Positions 48,430 through 61,269 of a DNA stretch of 64,000 nt are shown one piece after another. Position 1 is the stretch's first letter; each line of letters opens with the position of its first letter. Source of the DNA: Strigamia acuminata (lineage: Eukaryota; Arthropoda; Chilopoda; Geophilomorpha; Linotaeniidae). The stretch is from positions 26,025,118-26,089,117 of the forward strand of contig OX442314.1 in the NCBI GenBank assembly GCA_949358305.1, written 5' to 3'. The notes below the pieces were generated by a model that searched no databases, was not told the origin of the DNA, and saw only the letters and a program-made list of their open reading frames with translations. The position numbers were made by a program, and so were the translations under genes.

Positions 48430-48960
48430 AGCAGAGGTCAACCCCTTTTGATTGACTCGCCAGCTCTCCCCGAGGGCCAAACGGAAGTCTGAGACTCGCA
48501 GCCCTCCATCTTGCTTGCAGCGCACAAAGAGAAAAATATCAGCCAAGGAAGAACGAGCTAAGAAGCGAGAAAAAGAGACTCCACTGGAGAATCTCGACCT
48601 CTCAAGAAAAGGTCAATTCAATTGTCCACTGCTAAACTCGCTTCCTGTTGGCCAAACTTTGTGTGATGGACACAAAGAAAAGATGGCAGCCACCTTTAAA
48701 AATATAAGAGACACTAGTGGAATTACAAGTAGGCCACTCGGGGGAGTAGCTCCATCCAATTATCGGATGGGACGGACCAAGGACAAATCCCGACAATTAG
48801 GTTTGATAGTCGGCAAGAGGCGCGCTCGGGCTCTCGAGATGCTAAACTTCATTTACATGTAGGGAAGGAGAGGAGAGGAAAGAGCTGTCACTTTGGCTAG
48901 CTCGAGATGGAATTTCTAGATTAAAAGCGCGGCCAAGGGATCCTTTCCATTTAATACGCT
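48430..48960. promoter_or_regulatory. GC-elevated island
   Basis: CpG and GC are raised relative to the flanks. A 136-codon plus frame (48452-48862) is Lys/Arg-rich without a recognisable domain. On the minus strand an AUG frame starts MEGCESQTSVWPSGR and stops after 23 codons. It may be a promoter or first exon; strand is undecided. Confidence 0.25.
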
Positions 48961-49755
48961 GCTTTCGATTATGTGCAATAGGGAAGGAACGAAGGAAGGA
49001 AGGATGGCCAACCTAAAGCTAATTAAACATTTTTTCACTTAAAGCACTGCGTTCCACTTTAGATTCCACACCAAACGAAGTTTGAAAATTGCAGTTAAAC
49101 ATGTTTGCTTGTTTACAACTTTAAATGTCGTGCGCATGCCCACTGCGACTAAAAGCAGATTCAATCAACCGCCATTTTATATTCAGTTAGATCGAGACAA
49201 CCATATGGGGTTCAAAAATTTATTTCATTGACAGTATTTCTGCAATTAAAGCCTAGTTCACATGGATGCGTTGAAGCAGAACGCGCAAGCATGTGCCATC
49301 GCGCATTGTCAACGCAGCAACAAACAACGCATGCCAGTTCACATGTTCACATTGTTCTGACAAACAAAAAGGAATATGCGGGTTGTTTGTATCTGTAGCC
49401 ATTTTTGTTGACAATAAATAGTGACATGTAGCAGCGCCGTATCACCTAGCGGGATATTCTGGCAACTAAAGTGCATTGCTGCGTTGAAGTTGAAAATTGT
49501 CAACTCGTTTTGTATTCGTTCCAAATGCAAAATGGACATAAACCAAACGAAAACAGTCACAAGTTCAATTGACTCTAGTAAAAAACGCGAAATAACGTCG
49601 TTAATTTCTACATAACTAATGAATAAGTGTGAACAGTCTAAAAATAGATCATTCACACTTGTAGAAAATAGACTTTCTAAAAGTCACAACTTCTACATAA
49701 GTGGTTCAAGTGTGAGCTGCCACCGGAAGCGGTGATTTGAAATAAGAGCGGAACA
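48961..49755. other. No recognised gene
   Basis: 49250-49360 has repeated GTTCACATG and ACGCA words, loosely like the 6553 element, but no paired ends were found. Confidence 0.3.
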
Positions 49756-49759
49756 ATAT

Positions 49760-49905
49760 GAACGCATTTCTTCAATTGTATTATGAGATGCATTATTTAA
49801 TGTAGAAATAATAGTTAATTCTGAGAAATATTATTCATTTTGGAACGCATTAACTGAACAGCAATATAAGATATTGCAAAATATATTTTTCAACCATATG
49901 ACTAT
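49760..49905. repeat. Interspersed repeat, family I, diverged
   Basis: TCAATTGTATTATGAGATGC, TTATTTAATGT and CAACCATATG follow the family order. Confidence 0.5.
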
Positions 49906-51026
49906 GTTTATCGTAATTCCAAGAATTTATCCCACGCCATTTCATTTCACGTACAAAAATTCACTGCAGGAGTTCAAAAAATATTATTCTTTGACCAACC
50001 ACCACATGCATTGATCCATCCCAATCGCCCCATTATTTATAAATGCATTAATAAATAATTCGTCTCCATTTAACTACGCCATGCTTGTCGCCACGTTATG
50101 CGTTTTTGTGATTCCATAAATTGATCATATAATTGGTCCGCTCCATTCGTTCTCCCTTTGACAAACAAGGATTATCAATATTTCATAATTAATCTTATCA
50201 ATATGCCCATCATTCTCACTTTAAAACAGTAATTACTATTCCATTTATTTACAACTTATACATGTACAAAAAAGTGACGATAAAATCCACAATCATTCAT
50301 TTAAATTAAACAGGTGGAGAAAACAGCTGTGGAAAAAGCACTAACATCAATTTGCTATCGCATCTTTCACCTGTCATCTTGATTTATCTCTGCAACAAAC
50401 GTACCAAAACCACCTGGTGTCCAACTTGTGTACAAAAAAAATCACAACTACATACCTGAAGAAACACACTTAACAACAGTAAATAAATTGTTCAAACAGA
50501 AGACGGAAAAAAGACAAAACACCCGATGATAAAGATCACAAAGTGAGAAAAACACAGTCCAGACTCCAAGGTTGTTTTTATGCTGCCAAATGTTGACTTG
50601 GTGCGAGCGCCAAACTGAACCTGCAGCAAGAAAACCAGAGAATTCTTTCTTCCCCGACCCAAAGCTGCAATAGCTAACAACATGTTTACACAGTCCTGTA
50701 AAAAACCCCATTGGTTGGACCCACGATTTCTGCATTTTGCATTTCCGCCATTTTTGTGTGAAGCAATGATGTCCAAACGTGATACAGACACCATCTGTTG
50801 TTGCCTGACAAATGGCAGATAACTATGACTATGACAATTACCCTTTATTGGCATTGTTACACACAGGAGTCAAGAGCCAGCCTCTTTTTCGCAGGAACTA
50901 GGCATACATTTTCAGAAGCCAAGGCGACTGGTATTTCTCGACCCCTAGGTTGCACAGATGTATGCTTTTCGAGTGTGATTGCCAGCGGATTGTGTAAACA
51001 AGAATTAAAAAAGTCATAATGTCACT
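49906..51026. other. No recognised gene
   Basis: AT-rich sequence. Minus frames at 50448-50854 of 95 and 120 codons have no recognised domain. Confidence 0.35.
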
Positions 51027-51034
51027 GGTTACAT

Positions 51035-51169
51035 CAGTGGTTCCCAAACTGCGCTGCCGCAGGCATACAGGGACGCTGGACTAACTTGCAGGGGCACTGT
51101 GACCACCTACAGGGGCGCCTTGACTGGTATACAGGGGCGAGGTAAACCAAAAAAGTTTGGGAACCACTG
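51035..51169. mobile_element. 135-bp hAT MITE with perfect 8-bp TSD
   Basis: CAGTGGTTCCCAAACT and AGTTTGGGAACCACTG are perfect 16-bp ends. Flanks both read ggttacat (51027-51034, 51170-51177). The interior has three CAGGGGC-type words. Confidence 0.95.
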
Positions 51170-51225
51170 GGTTACATGATTAGCGCAAATAATCCCAATA
51201 GAACGCGAGATTCTATTACAACGCG

Positions 51226-51660
51226 AGCCATTGATAATAAATGTCTAAATTGAACAAAACGACTAAAATAAATGTCTAAATTGAACAAAACGACTAAAAT
51301 AAATGTCTAAATTGAACAAAACGACTAAAATAAATGTCTAAATTGAACAAAACGACAAAAATAAATGTCTAAATTGAACAAAACGACAAAAATAAATGTC
51401 TAAATTGAACAAAACGACAAAAATAAATGTCTAAATTGAACAAAACGACAAAAATAAATGTCTAAATTGAACAAAACGACAAAAATAAATGTCTAAATTG
51501 AACAAAACGACAAAAATAAATGTCTAAATTGAACAAAACGACTAAAACAAATGTCTAAATTGAACAAAACGACTAAAATAAATGTCTAAATTGAACAAAA
51601 CAACTAAAATAAATGTCTAAATTGAACAAAACAACTAAAATAAATGTCTAAATCGATCAA
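51226..51660. repeat. Minisatellite, 31-bp unit
   Basis: AAATGTCTAAATTGAACAAA plus ACGACTAAAAT is repeated about 14 times with very few differences. Two sub-variants (GACTAAAA, GACAAAAA) occur in blocks. Confidence 0.97.
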
Positions 51661-52380
51661 AAACTCGAAGCATATCCATAAAATCATTTAAACTCGTTTA
51701 AATTTTTTAAACCAATCAAAATGTAAAATTTCATATGCACCACCAACTAAACAAAATTTGCGGAGTAAATCTGAATTTCATAATTAGAAAACCCGCGTTT
51801 TATTAGAAAATTTACATTAGTTAAATAAATTAATTTAATCAACTATTTAAAAGTAATTGAATGATCTTACAGTTTTAAACTCTCTTCAATTATCAACAAT
51901 GACTTTCCAGAAACGAGGAAGGTCAATGAAAGAAACATAAAAACGTGCACTGCAACACTGCTCTGAGCATTACAAATTCAGCCCAATATAAAGATGATCC
52001 TTTCAATCTCTTCACAGACCACTGTCCAATTATAGAACAGAAAGCTCCCCTTGGAAAACAAGACCCAGTCAATCATGAAAAAAATCCCTCGCAGGTAATT
52101 GTCCAGTCACCTCGAATCATAATTTCACTCGGTAACAACTGCAGCTTATATGCTTTACACCTCATAGGTTATTAACGTGTACACATTAGCAACCTACGAA
52201 ACTCTGAATAAAACCAAAGTTCAATTTAGTCACCTGACCTCGCTCGGTAACGTGCAGCTTCCCACATCTTGCCTTTTTAGATGACCGAAAATGCTCTCTA
52301 ATAGAACACCCGCGCTCTATTCACAGAACCGAAATTCCCCCACGAAAGAAATGATTAGGCGATAATTAAAATAAATTTCC
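51661..52380. other. No recognised gene
   Basis: AT-rich, nothing identified. Confidence 0.4.
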
Positions 52381-52384
52381 AATC

Positions 52385-52800
52385 TCAAAAAATTTATTTG
52401 TGCTTATAAAAAGTGCATCATGCATCTTAAAATGTATTTTGGCACTTTAATATGCATTTTTGTCACTTAAAATGCATTTTTGGCGCTTAAAATGCATTTT
52501 TAGCACTTAAAATGCATTTTTAGCACTTAAAATGCATTTTTAGCACTTAAAATGCATTTTTGACACGTAAAATGCATTTGTGGGCTAAAAAAATGCATTT
52601 GTGGGCTAAAAAAATGTATTTTTGAACTTAAAAAATAATTTTTGGAATTAAAAAATGCATTTTTGGACTTAAAAAATGCATTTTTGGACTTAAAAAATGC
52701 ATTTTTGGTCTTAAAAAATGCATTTTTGGTCTTAAAAAATGCATTTTTGGAATTAAAGAATGCATTTTTGGACTTAAAAATTGAATTTTTGGACTTTCCA
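52385..52800. repeat. Minisatellite, 20-22-bp unit with ATGCATTTTTGG core
   Basis: About 20 units of AATGCATTTTTGGCACTTAA type. The spacer word drifts from GCACTTAA to GGACTTAAAA along the array. Confidence 0.95.
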
Positions 52801-52899
52801 GCCGCATTGTAAAGGATACCACGTTCAATCAGCATCCCGCGCTCAATGAGAGCATTCAAGTTAGAAGAGAACGATGAGACTAAATAAAAAACCTTTTCT

Positions 52900-53650
52900 T
52901 CGTTTCGTTAAATCACAATCAAGATTCCTTTGCCAGCGAGCCTCCACCACCGTGAATCCGATCCCGTCGCTGATCCCTCGCTCGTATCCTTAAGCTTGTG
53001 ATAAGCCCAACCAATGGAGTTTCTCCAAAGAATTTCCAAACACGAGAGTTTAGCCGTACGTACGCCATTCCAAGAAACAAGTATAAACCGAACCAACTTT
53101 TTCCACCGCATCAGAGATCACCTCGAATTGAAAACCAGCGCTTGTACACCCGACCCGCACGATAAGGAATGGAGCAGTCAGCTGCAAATGCCAGAAGCTC
53201 GCGAAATACGAATACTTGCAAATGATAGAAAATTACAAAGTGGTGGAAGGGATTGAACTGACCTGCAAGCCAGAAGGAGATTGGCGAGTGCAACGTGCAA
53301 CGGCTTCTCCTCCCTCTAAGTATCAATTTCCTCCGCACCATCACTAAGTAATTCCTCTCGATCTCCACTGCACTCTTCCTAAATAGCAGAGGACTGACTT
53401 AATTTTCTTATTAGAACGAGAAACCAGGCGCAAGAAAGAAGAGAAACTAGTTCCCAACAACTACCGCTGTTTGACAAACGGCAAAGTTTGCACACCGAAC
53501 AAGCACCGCCGTATCCCCAGACACCGCAAGATGAAAAGTTCCCCAACTGACCATTCCAAGTTGAAGAACAATTCCCACAAGCAAAGAGAGGATGGACAAA
53601 GAACATCTTCTGCTCAAGAGACCGAGTTAAAGAAAAAAAAAAGAATCGTT
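52900..53650. other. GC-elevated stretch, no recognised product
   Basis: Several frames of 60-114 codons overlap on both strands, none with a known domain. Composition is less AT-rich than the flanks, so an untranslated or lineage-specific exon is possible. Confidence 0.2.
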
Positions 53651-56300
53651 TATTGATCCGGTCCAAAATATCGATCAAGCGATACAAGGCGAGCACTGAA
53701 ATATTGAGACTGTGCAGTTGCATCTGGAAGGGTAAACACCAACTGATGCTTAATACTGTATACTAAGATAGGAAGTGGATCGTTCGAGTGCAGGAACCAC
53801 TTGCCAGAAAACCAATAGCGTGCATAATGCAGTGGCGCTGGGTCAAGTGGTCTTAGCCGTCGATTGTCGCCATGGTGATGCGATCCAATCAAAGAGAAAA
53901 CAAGAAAACGAAATAAATTGACAGCATTACACAAACAAGTGCTGGTTTGAACCGAGAATTCAATCGGATGGACAAAATAAATGCAATTATGGTGATTTTG
54001 GAGTCGAAAGCGCTGTATATAATTGCGTGTGGTTATTATACAGGTGCAATCATCGCTGGTAATTGTGCGTCGTTTGTCAATCCGAGCTTCCCTCAACGTT
54101 TTATGGTTCTTGGAACAAGTCAGCTATCACAAGATTTGCCAATTTTAACTTGACAATTTCCCCATGTGCAAAATGACGTTCCATCAACTGTAACTACTTT
54201 TCTAAAAGCATGGCCACACATCTCAGTTGGCACGCGATCAAATGGTTTCACAAATGTGGATACTACAAATGATTGACACTGAAATCATGACGCACTCGAT
54301 CCGGATCAAATTATATTTTTCTAGATCCGAACGGAAAAATGAATCAAGTTCGCATCAAATAATCAACGTCAATTAAGTTTCATTTAAACCTATTATGTTG
54401 GTACGGTCGAAACTAAATAGTTAATATAGTTTAATTTAATAAACAGACAAGAAATGACGTCATTTTTGTTTTAAAATTGAACTAAAACACAAAATATTTT
54501 AATTTTTAAATGCAACCAGTGTACAAATTTGCGGTGGTTCCGACTAATTATTTTTATTTTAAACCGAAAACTCTAAACAAATTTAAATTATTGAATTTGG
54601 TTTATTAATTTAAAGGCTGTACGGTCAGTCGTTAAACAGATTAAATCGTGTTAATTAATATACAGCCGTAAAGCCCAAAAGCTTTGATCCTTAAATTAAT
54701 ATATGTTTACAAGCTTAAATACCAAACCTGCGACAACATTTGATTTCTCTCTAGGACATATGGTGCATATGGCATTTAGTGTCTGCTTGGCCCCATTCTC
54801 TCGTTTTTCCACAACACTTGCCAAAAAAAATAAAACAAACAAAAAAACTTGTCCTCCAGCACTTAGTTTTACCATTCGCACCAAAAAACTCATACTAAAC
54901 AAAACATTTGCTCTTTAATTAATTCAAATTGATTTTTCCCACACTCATTAAATGTACATAAGTGACAAATAAGCCACCTTCTACACCCACCCATTCCATC
55001 ATTAGATTAAACCTTTTAATCAATCAACAACTTTAAAACAATAATAACATAAATTGACCGAGAAATGCTGATTGAACGCACAAACGCAGCTAGAAAGTGC
55101 AAAAATCTATTTTTCAAGTGGCTAAAATGCATTCTAAAATACTAATATGTATATTTTATGTGCAGAAATTTACTCCACAAACCCCAAAAAACCGATCAAT
55201 TGTGACTGGTATGGTCTTCGCTAGTGCAATCAGGGGACTGAAGACACTAGTTTGGGACGCATACTCACGTAAATAACAGAAACTCCCCTAATATTGGTTG
55301 GTTGGCCTTTATTAATGTTGTCTAGGGGTATGGGGAATCCCGTTACCCGTTGCGGGAACTTCAAACGCACCTTATTTAATTACCACCTAATCATTTTGTA
55401 CGCCGGAGAAATCTCGGCTCTTTCAATAGAGCACGATATCCTTTCTGCATCTCGTGCTGATATTTCTGCTTGCATTCAAGGAAAAATTATAAGCGCAAAC
55501 TGCAGAAAAGATCCGTCTTTGATTTGTCACCGGGTTTTAACTTTAATTGATAATAGCCCTTTATCAAATCCAGTGTCGTAAAGAAGACACTCCCACCTAG
55601 ACACGCCAAAATCATAAAAATCGACGGCTTTCATATATTCTATAAAAGCATTTACTGTGCTCCTACTAGTACTTCGAACACGTAAATCTCTACACACACT
55701 CCACACTCCTCTAGATATACAATCCTCAAGCAGCAAGAAAATTTATTTCACAATAATGTGAATAGGACAAGAAACATTTAGTGTCCAGTGCTTCACTGTA
55801 TTCTTAAAATCTCTACTTAGTCCCAGTAGCTCTAGTAGAGCAATAAAGAAACGTTAGGAAATGAAATCCTCACAATGGACGGCGAAGAGAGCGAGAGAAA
55901 GCGAAGAAGAAGAAGGATGATGGGATCCCAGTGAAAAACAAGCATCAATTGAAGCCGGGGTTGAGTAGACAGTGGTGGTCCACGAGGGAACTGGCGTCAT
56001 CGTATTGAACATTGGTAATGTCGGTGGAGGAAAGAGGCTTGCCTGATTGAACATTGAAGAGACAAGAAGAATGTCTATTGACACAAAAGATTCGACACTT
56101 GAAAGACATCCGAGCGAGGACAACGAAAAAAAAAAACCAGAAAAAGAAAAATTCGACAAAGAATTGTGTCAATATGCACAAGACCGATTCTGACATTTAT
56201 TTTCCAGGATTGAGACGAACAACAAAAAAAAAATTTTCATGTCAAAGTCGACCTGTGGGAGATATTTTAGTGCGCGTCTTTTGCTAGGTGCTAATTAATG
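53651..56300. other. No recognised gene
   Basis: A 148-codon minus frame (53650-54096) is Phe/His-rich without a recognised domain. The rest is AT-rich. Confidence 0.35.
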
Positions 56301-56830
56301 TGCGAGTAATGTGGGTTGGCGTTCATCGGTCCCCGGTGTAAGCAACGCCACTGGAATTTGTGGGTTGACTTAATTCCATTACACGACAGCCCAAGAGACG
56401 CAAAAGTGCCAATTAAAATCACAAATCACACACGAGATAAAAGGGCGAGAAGAAGGAAGGAAAAAACTCGTGGATTTACTTGGGCGTTTGGTGCAAATGA
56501 CAAGTCCTGCCGGGCAATTACACAAACCCTTGTTGTACTTGTACAAAGGAAGACTTCGAACAAATGAGAAAGGGGGAGTTTGGTCACGAGTGAAAAGTGG
56601 ACTTGGCCTTTTGTGCTTCGTTTCTTTAGAAAACCACCTTGCAAAGGAAGCAAGGCTGTCGATTCAACAGCTTGGCGTCCGTTATTTGTTAAGCTGTTGA
56701 TCCATTCAGGTGCTTTGCTGGCAATAAGGCCAATATCAGGCAAAAGTTTACTCGCTTTTCTCAAATCATGCTTGGCTCGATCTATGTAGGCAAATTCGTG
56801 CCAATCTTTTGTGAAAATCGCCAATAATTA
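56300..56830 (-). other. GC-elevated stretch with a 132-codon minus frame
   Basis: Minus 56426-56824 starts MAIFTKDWHEFAYIDRAKHD and its first 50 residues look protein-like. Plus-strand frames are open across the same bases, which weakens the case. No family is recognised. Confidence 0.2.
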
Positions 56831-56915
56831 ACCCAACTAGGGAAATGTGGCTTTCTTCATAATTCACTTCCATTAATGAGTAGGTGAGCCGTGTTGTTGG
56901 AACCGTTGTTGAGTA

Positions 56916-57318
56916 TACTCTGGCTCGTCGTAAGTGGGTACGCAGTTCCTATTGGCCGAGCCTGTTTACTCCTAACTGTTGCCTTTATACTACCACCAGG
57001 AAATGTAGTTTTGTTTTTAATTTGTTTGATTATTGTAATGGTTGAAATGATGTTAATTGACTTTTATTAATAATAAAATGTTTTAAAAAATCTTAAAGCA
57101 ATGTTTTATGCTGTTATTTTTTCAGAATACGTGTTTGTTCAGTTCGTTCAGTTTATTGGTTGCTTTTTCAGGAAAGCAAGCAATTTTTGAATTTTATGAT
57201 TGATTGTTTTGTCTGGCAAGCACTCAACATGTATTTTGGCCTATTTTAATGTATACCTACACCAGTGAAATGGCTCGGCCAATAGGAACTGGGTACCCAC
57301 TTACGATGAGCCAGAGTA
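56916..57318. mobile_element. MITE, family A, complete, second subtype
   Basis: Ends are TACTCTGGCTCGTCGTAAGT and TACTCTGGCTCATCGTAAGT, about 60-bp inverted repeats including CCTATTGGCCGAGCC. Both ends are flanked by TA. It shares the inner part with 42362-42787 but the outer 30 bp differ. Confidence 0.9.
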
Positions 57319-57407
57319 TAGAACCTTTGGGGTGCATTTTTTTGTGTTCAGCTAGATTAACACTGCATAATTGGCTGGCTGCTATTTCTTGCTGAAACTA
57401 GTATAAA

Positions 57408-57484
57408 CTACAGTTTGCGCAAGTTCATTCTGCCCATATTTCCTAATTCCAGTCGTTATTTAGCAGTGTTAAGCCTAATAATGA
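57408..57484. mobile_element. MITE, family B, half
   Basis: CTACAGTTTGCGCAAGTTCA then CCTAATTCCAGTCGTTATTT and TTAGCAGTGTTAAGCCTAAT form the outer arm. It stops at the palindrome centre. Confidence 0.7.
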
Positions 57485-57532
57485 ACGCACCCATATGGTT
57501 AAAAAATACAATGGAATTTATTTTGCACTAGG

Positions 57533-57600
57533 TGCGTTCAATTTGCGAAAGGAAAGAAAAATCTTTCTTTTTCGTACTTTTGCATGAGGAAGAAAAGGCA
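57533..57600. repeat. GGTGCGTTCAATTTGCG repeat
   Basis: Matches the start of 7823-7985. Confidence 0.5.
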
Positions 57601-57699
57601 CTTTTGAATAAACGCACTTATTTGTTGTTACTTTCCTTTTGTTTGTGCTTGCTCAAATCCAAGTTTTTGTATGCTGTAATCCGGGTTTTAGTACACAAA

Positions 57700-57930
57700 A
57701 ATCTGGTTTCTAATGTATTGCAATATACTTTGTAACACATTTTTGGCTGCTATTGCTTTGCAAATGATAATACATTTTGTAAAATGCATTTATTCAATTG
57801 TATTGTAAAACGCTTTATTTAAATTATTTAATGTGCAAATAACACACATAATTCCTCAAAATGTTACAAATTTTGGAAAACAATATATTATGAAATATAT
57901 TTTTGAACCATATGGGCAGTGTGGACATAC
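57700..57930. repeat. Interspersed repeat, family I, inverted
   Basis: GCTATTGCTTTGCAAATGAT, TTCAATTGTATTGTAAAACG and TTGAACCATATGG follow the 47590 and 49760 copies. Confidence 0.6.
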
Positions 57931-57939
57931 CAATGTCTT

Positions 57940-60900
57940 GATGCGGTATCTTGAAACACTAAATTCCATCTTTTTTGCAAACAAAAACAAAACACAAAAG
58001 TCTAAAATTGTTTATTGCACACAACTGACTAGTACCAGTTCCTGCTATTATTTTTAAAAATTGTTGTGGCTATGCATATAGAGCAGGAATTTCGTCTTTC
58101 AGGGGCAATGCTTCACTGCAAGTACAAAATGCTAAAATCCAAAAATGACACCGGGAATGGTATTAAATCATCGGCGACGAATTCCCACTTTTGTCGAGAA
58201 TTCATGGAAATATATATGTATTTTTTTTAGAAAACCTGTCACATTTTGAGCATCCAACATGACACATCGTTTGGGCATTTTGCCTTGGTTGCTAGACAGA
58301 TTCGTCCAAAAAATCTCAATGGCACTTCAAATGGCTTTGTACCATTCGTCAGTCGTCACGCCACTTCCGGTCTCTTTGCTTTTTCCAACTCGACTACTTC
58401 AATTGCTTCTCTCATAAATTTATATAATACAAAAAAAAATAAGTTTTTACATCTACACAAACAACATTTCATTCCCAACCTTTTATAATATCTTATTTCA
58501 CCAATTGCTTCCATCCCAGGATAAAAAAAAAAAACAATTCAAAAAATAAATATGACTTACTGAAATTACACATTAGCTTGCATGACATCACAACAGTCAC
58601 AAAAGCCTCACCAAAACTAAACTTATGGAAGTTGGCATAAATATTGTTTTGGTATATACGATTTTCCTTTATTGCAACGTGAAGCAAAGAAAAAACCAAA
58701 CAACCACTAAGCTTTAAAGAAGCAATGATAAGACTACACTATATCACCATTCCGCAAAATTCTGTCAATACGAATATATTGAGTTGTGGGTATAAATATG
58801 GTCATCTGTAATGGCTTTAAGCTCCATCACACAACTTTTCTTTACTGTTATTTTTACTAAGCTTTCGCGCCGTTGCTCAACAACTGTGATCCGATTGGCA
58901 TCCATCGATCATTACACTCCCGACATTAAAATGACATTAGATGCGTTCAATTCTGGAAGATGAGTGACTTATCTTCTTTAAATACCTTATAAAAGGCAGA
59001 ACTGACAAAAATTTTGCCACGGCTTATAAAAATCTTCGAAGTCACTCGAAGATACTTATACCAAGACTCGCACTAAATGAAGGCTAAACTACCGGCTACC
59101 GTCGAGTTTCTTTGAAAACTGTAATTTGTAAAACATTGTTGAAAAATTCGAATATACCCCCATGGTGTTATATTCAGATATGTATAAAAATATTTAAAAC
59201 GTACAGTATATCGTTGTTTTTGTTAATTGATATATCTTTTTTGTTTTTTTAATCAGCGTAATGAATACAAATTAATAGAGTAAATAACAATTTTACTTTT
59301 TCGACAAACTTACATGATATTGGCTAAATACAACACCATGGTCTTATTTTCAGGTGAAGACGGTAGCCTACAGATGACATTGTCTACAAAATAATTAGGC
59401 TAATGTGTTCGCACCACGATTGCCAATAAACAATCAACTGACCGTGCACAGGGAATTAGGAAAGTCTTCTGGGCTTGCTTTGGCAGTTATCTAGTTCACA
59501 CAACTGACTTAGGATTATCTGGTTTGAATGTTTTTAAACTAGATAATTTTGGGCTACATGCTTTCGCACTAATTCTCAGACCTACGTTCCACTGTTAAGC
59601 TAGCTCAAATTTTCTGGTGCAAACAAGGTATTGCTGTATTCAGCACCATAAAAACAACACACTGCAACAGTGCTTGTATCTTTTCCCTTGTCAACATCCT
59701 AAGTTCTAGGTTAGGGGGGAAGAATTAAAAATAAACAACTGTTTCGGATTTACACCAGAGTGCAGTGTTTTCTTTTGCATGGTGGGCCTGACAAGTGGAT
59801 TCATGTGGGATTGTGTCAATCCAGTAGTCAAGCGAGAGTAAGGACGTTCAATCGGGCAACGAACACTCTGGCTTCTAAAAGTAATAGGGGGAATCAGAAA
59901 ATGGAGAAAATACTTAACTGCACTTATTGGCTTAAACATGGCAATGTCACTGCGCATGCTCAGTGCGTATTTACGAGCATGTGTTTTTGGCATACCAGCT
60001 CCTAACAAATGCCACTAAAAAGCGGAATTAAAAAATATGCAGGAGAGTTATCTTAACTGCTGCTACACAAGCATTGCTGACCACTATACTGAACAGGAAA
60101 AACCAAAATAAAATAAATAAATAAAAGATAAGCCACCCTCCAATTGATTTCCATATCTTCTTTATAGAACTTATGCATTTGCGGCCATTTGTAAATTATC
60201 CAAACTTTCCAATGCACAATTGCGATGTTTAATCATTCATTATGTTACTTGGGTACACTTTAGTATGATATTACAGTCAGTCCGGAAAGTTTTGAATAAT
60301 CCAAATTTTTATGAGAACATCATTGTTTGAAGATATTATCTTGCATTTCAACAAACCCAGAAAATTAAAACTTATTCAGTTAATGTATTAACTTACACAA
60401 AAGACTTAAAACAGATTGAATGTTTGTCAAGTTCCATATTCATTCTTGTCTTTACCATAGTTAGGAGATTGAATTGGCTTATCACTATTGAATTAAATTC
60501 TCTGTCAAAAGAATTCCATTAACGGCATTCTACAGTCAGCACAAATGGTATGATTTATCAATACTCATTTCATTGTACACACCAATAAAAATATTCGATT
60601 GATGAAAAAAAAAAAGTGAATGTGTTTTCCCTAATGCTTTTGCCTGATCAATACTTCTTTCATTTAGACACTCAAAATGAAACATAGATGTCACTAACAA
60701 AAAAAATCTCCTAGGCCATGGATTTTGGCAAATCATAAACAATAAGAATCAATCAATTTCTTTCATAATCTGTCAAGTGCAAACAAACATACGAAACTTA
60801 TTTATTACAGTAATTCTCTCGATATTATAACTAAAGACTTGATAAAAATGATGCATATAGACATTTTTATCGACTACACGGCCAACTTAAGTAAGGAATA

Positions 60901-61265
60901 ACGTGCAAACAAATACTTAGTTGGAAATAACTATAATAAAAAAATGGAAAAACTTGACATTCCGTAAATACTGCGAAAACATTAATTAAGAATGATACTA
61001 GAAGCTGACAATTTATTTATCGATAACTCACTGCCATCAATAATTAATAGTGGAATATTAACTGTCAACATGAAATATATTTATTACATGCTGATTGCCA
61101 CAACCACTGGGGACCCAGAAACACAGCCATCCAATACTACTATGCACAAAGTCCGTTTTAATTGGAATCAAAAGATAGGACCGGCATTCAAGTAAATTCT
61201 CGTATGCTCTTTGTGATTTAGAAATTCAGCAAGTCAACTGCTAATTCTGCTTTACAACCAGCCCA
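57940..61265. other. No recognised gene
   Basis: AT-rich. A 100-codon minus frame at 59706-60008 has no recognised domain. Confidence 0.4.
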
Positions 61266-61269
61266 GGTT

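Noticed and set aside
48452-48862. 136-codon plus-strand Lys/Arg-rich frame
   Set aside because: No domain is visible and the island is open on both strands; kept only as a GC-elevated region.
50686-50751. Minus AUG frame starting MAEMQNAEIVGPTNG
   Set aside because: Attractive start context, but it stops after 21 codons with no donor in a useful phase.
51226-51660. Regular repeats that could be mistaken for a CRISPR array
   Set aside because: Units are head-to-tail without unique spacers and the genome is animal; it is a minisatellite.
53650-54096. 148-codon minus-strand frame
   Set aside because: Composition is irregular, no family is recognised and no splice or start context is present.
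59706-60008. 100-codon minus frame MLGAGMPKTHARK
   Set aside because: It overlaps a plus frame of similar length and matches no family I know.
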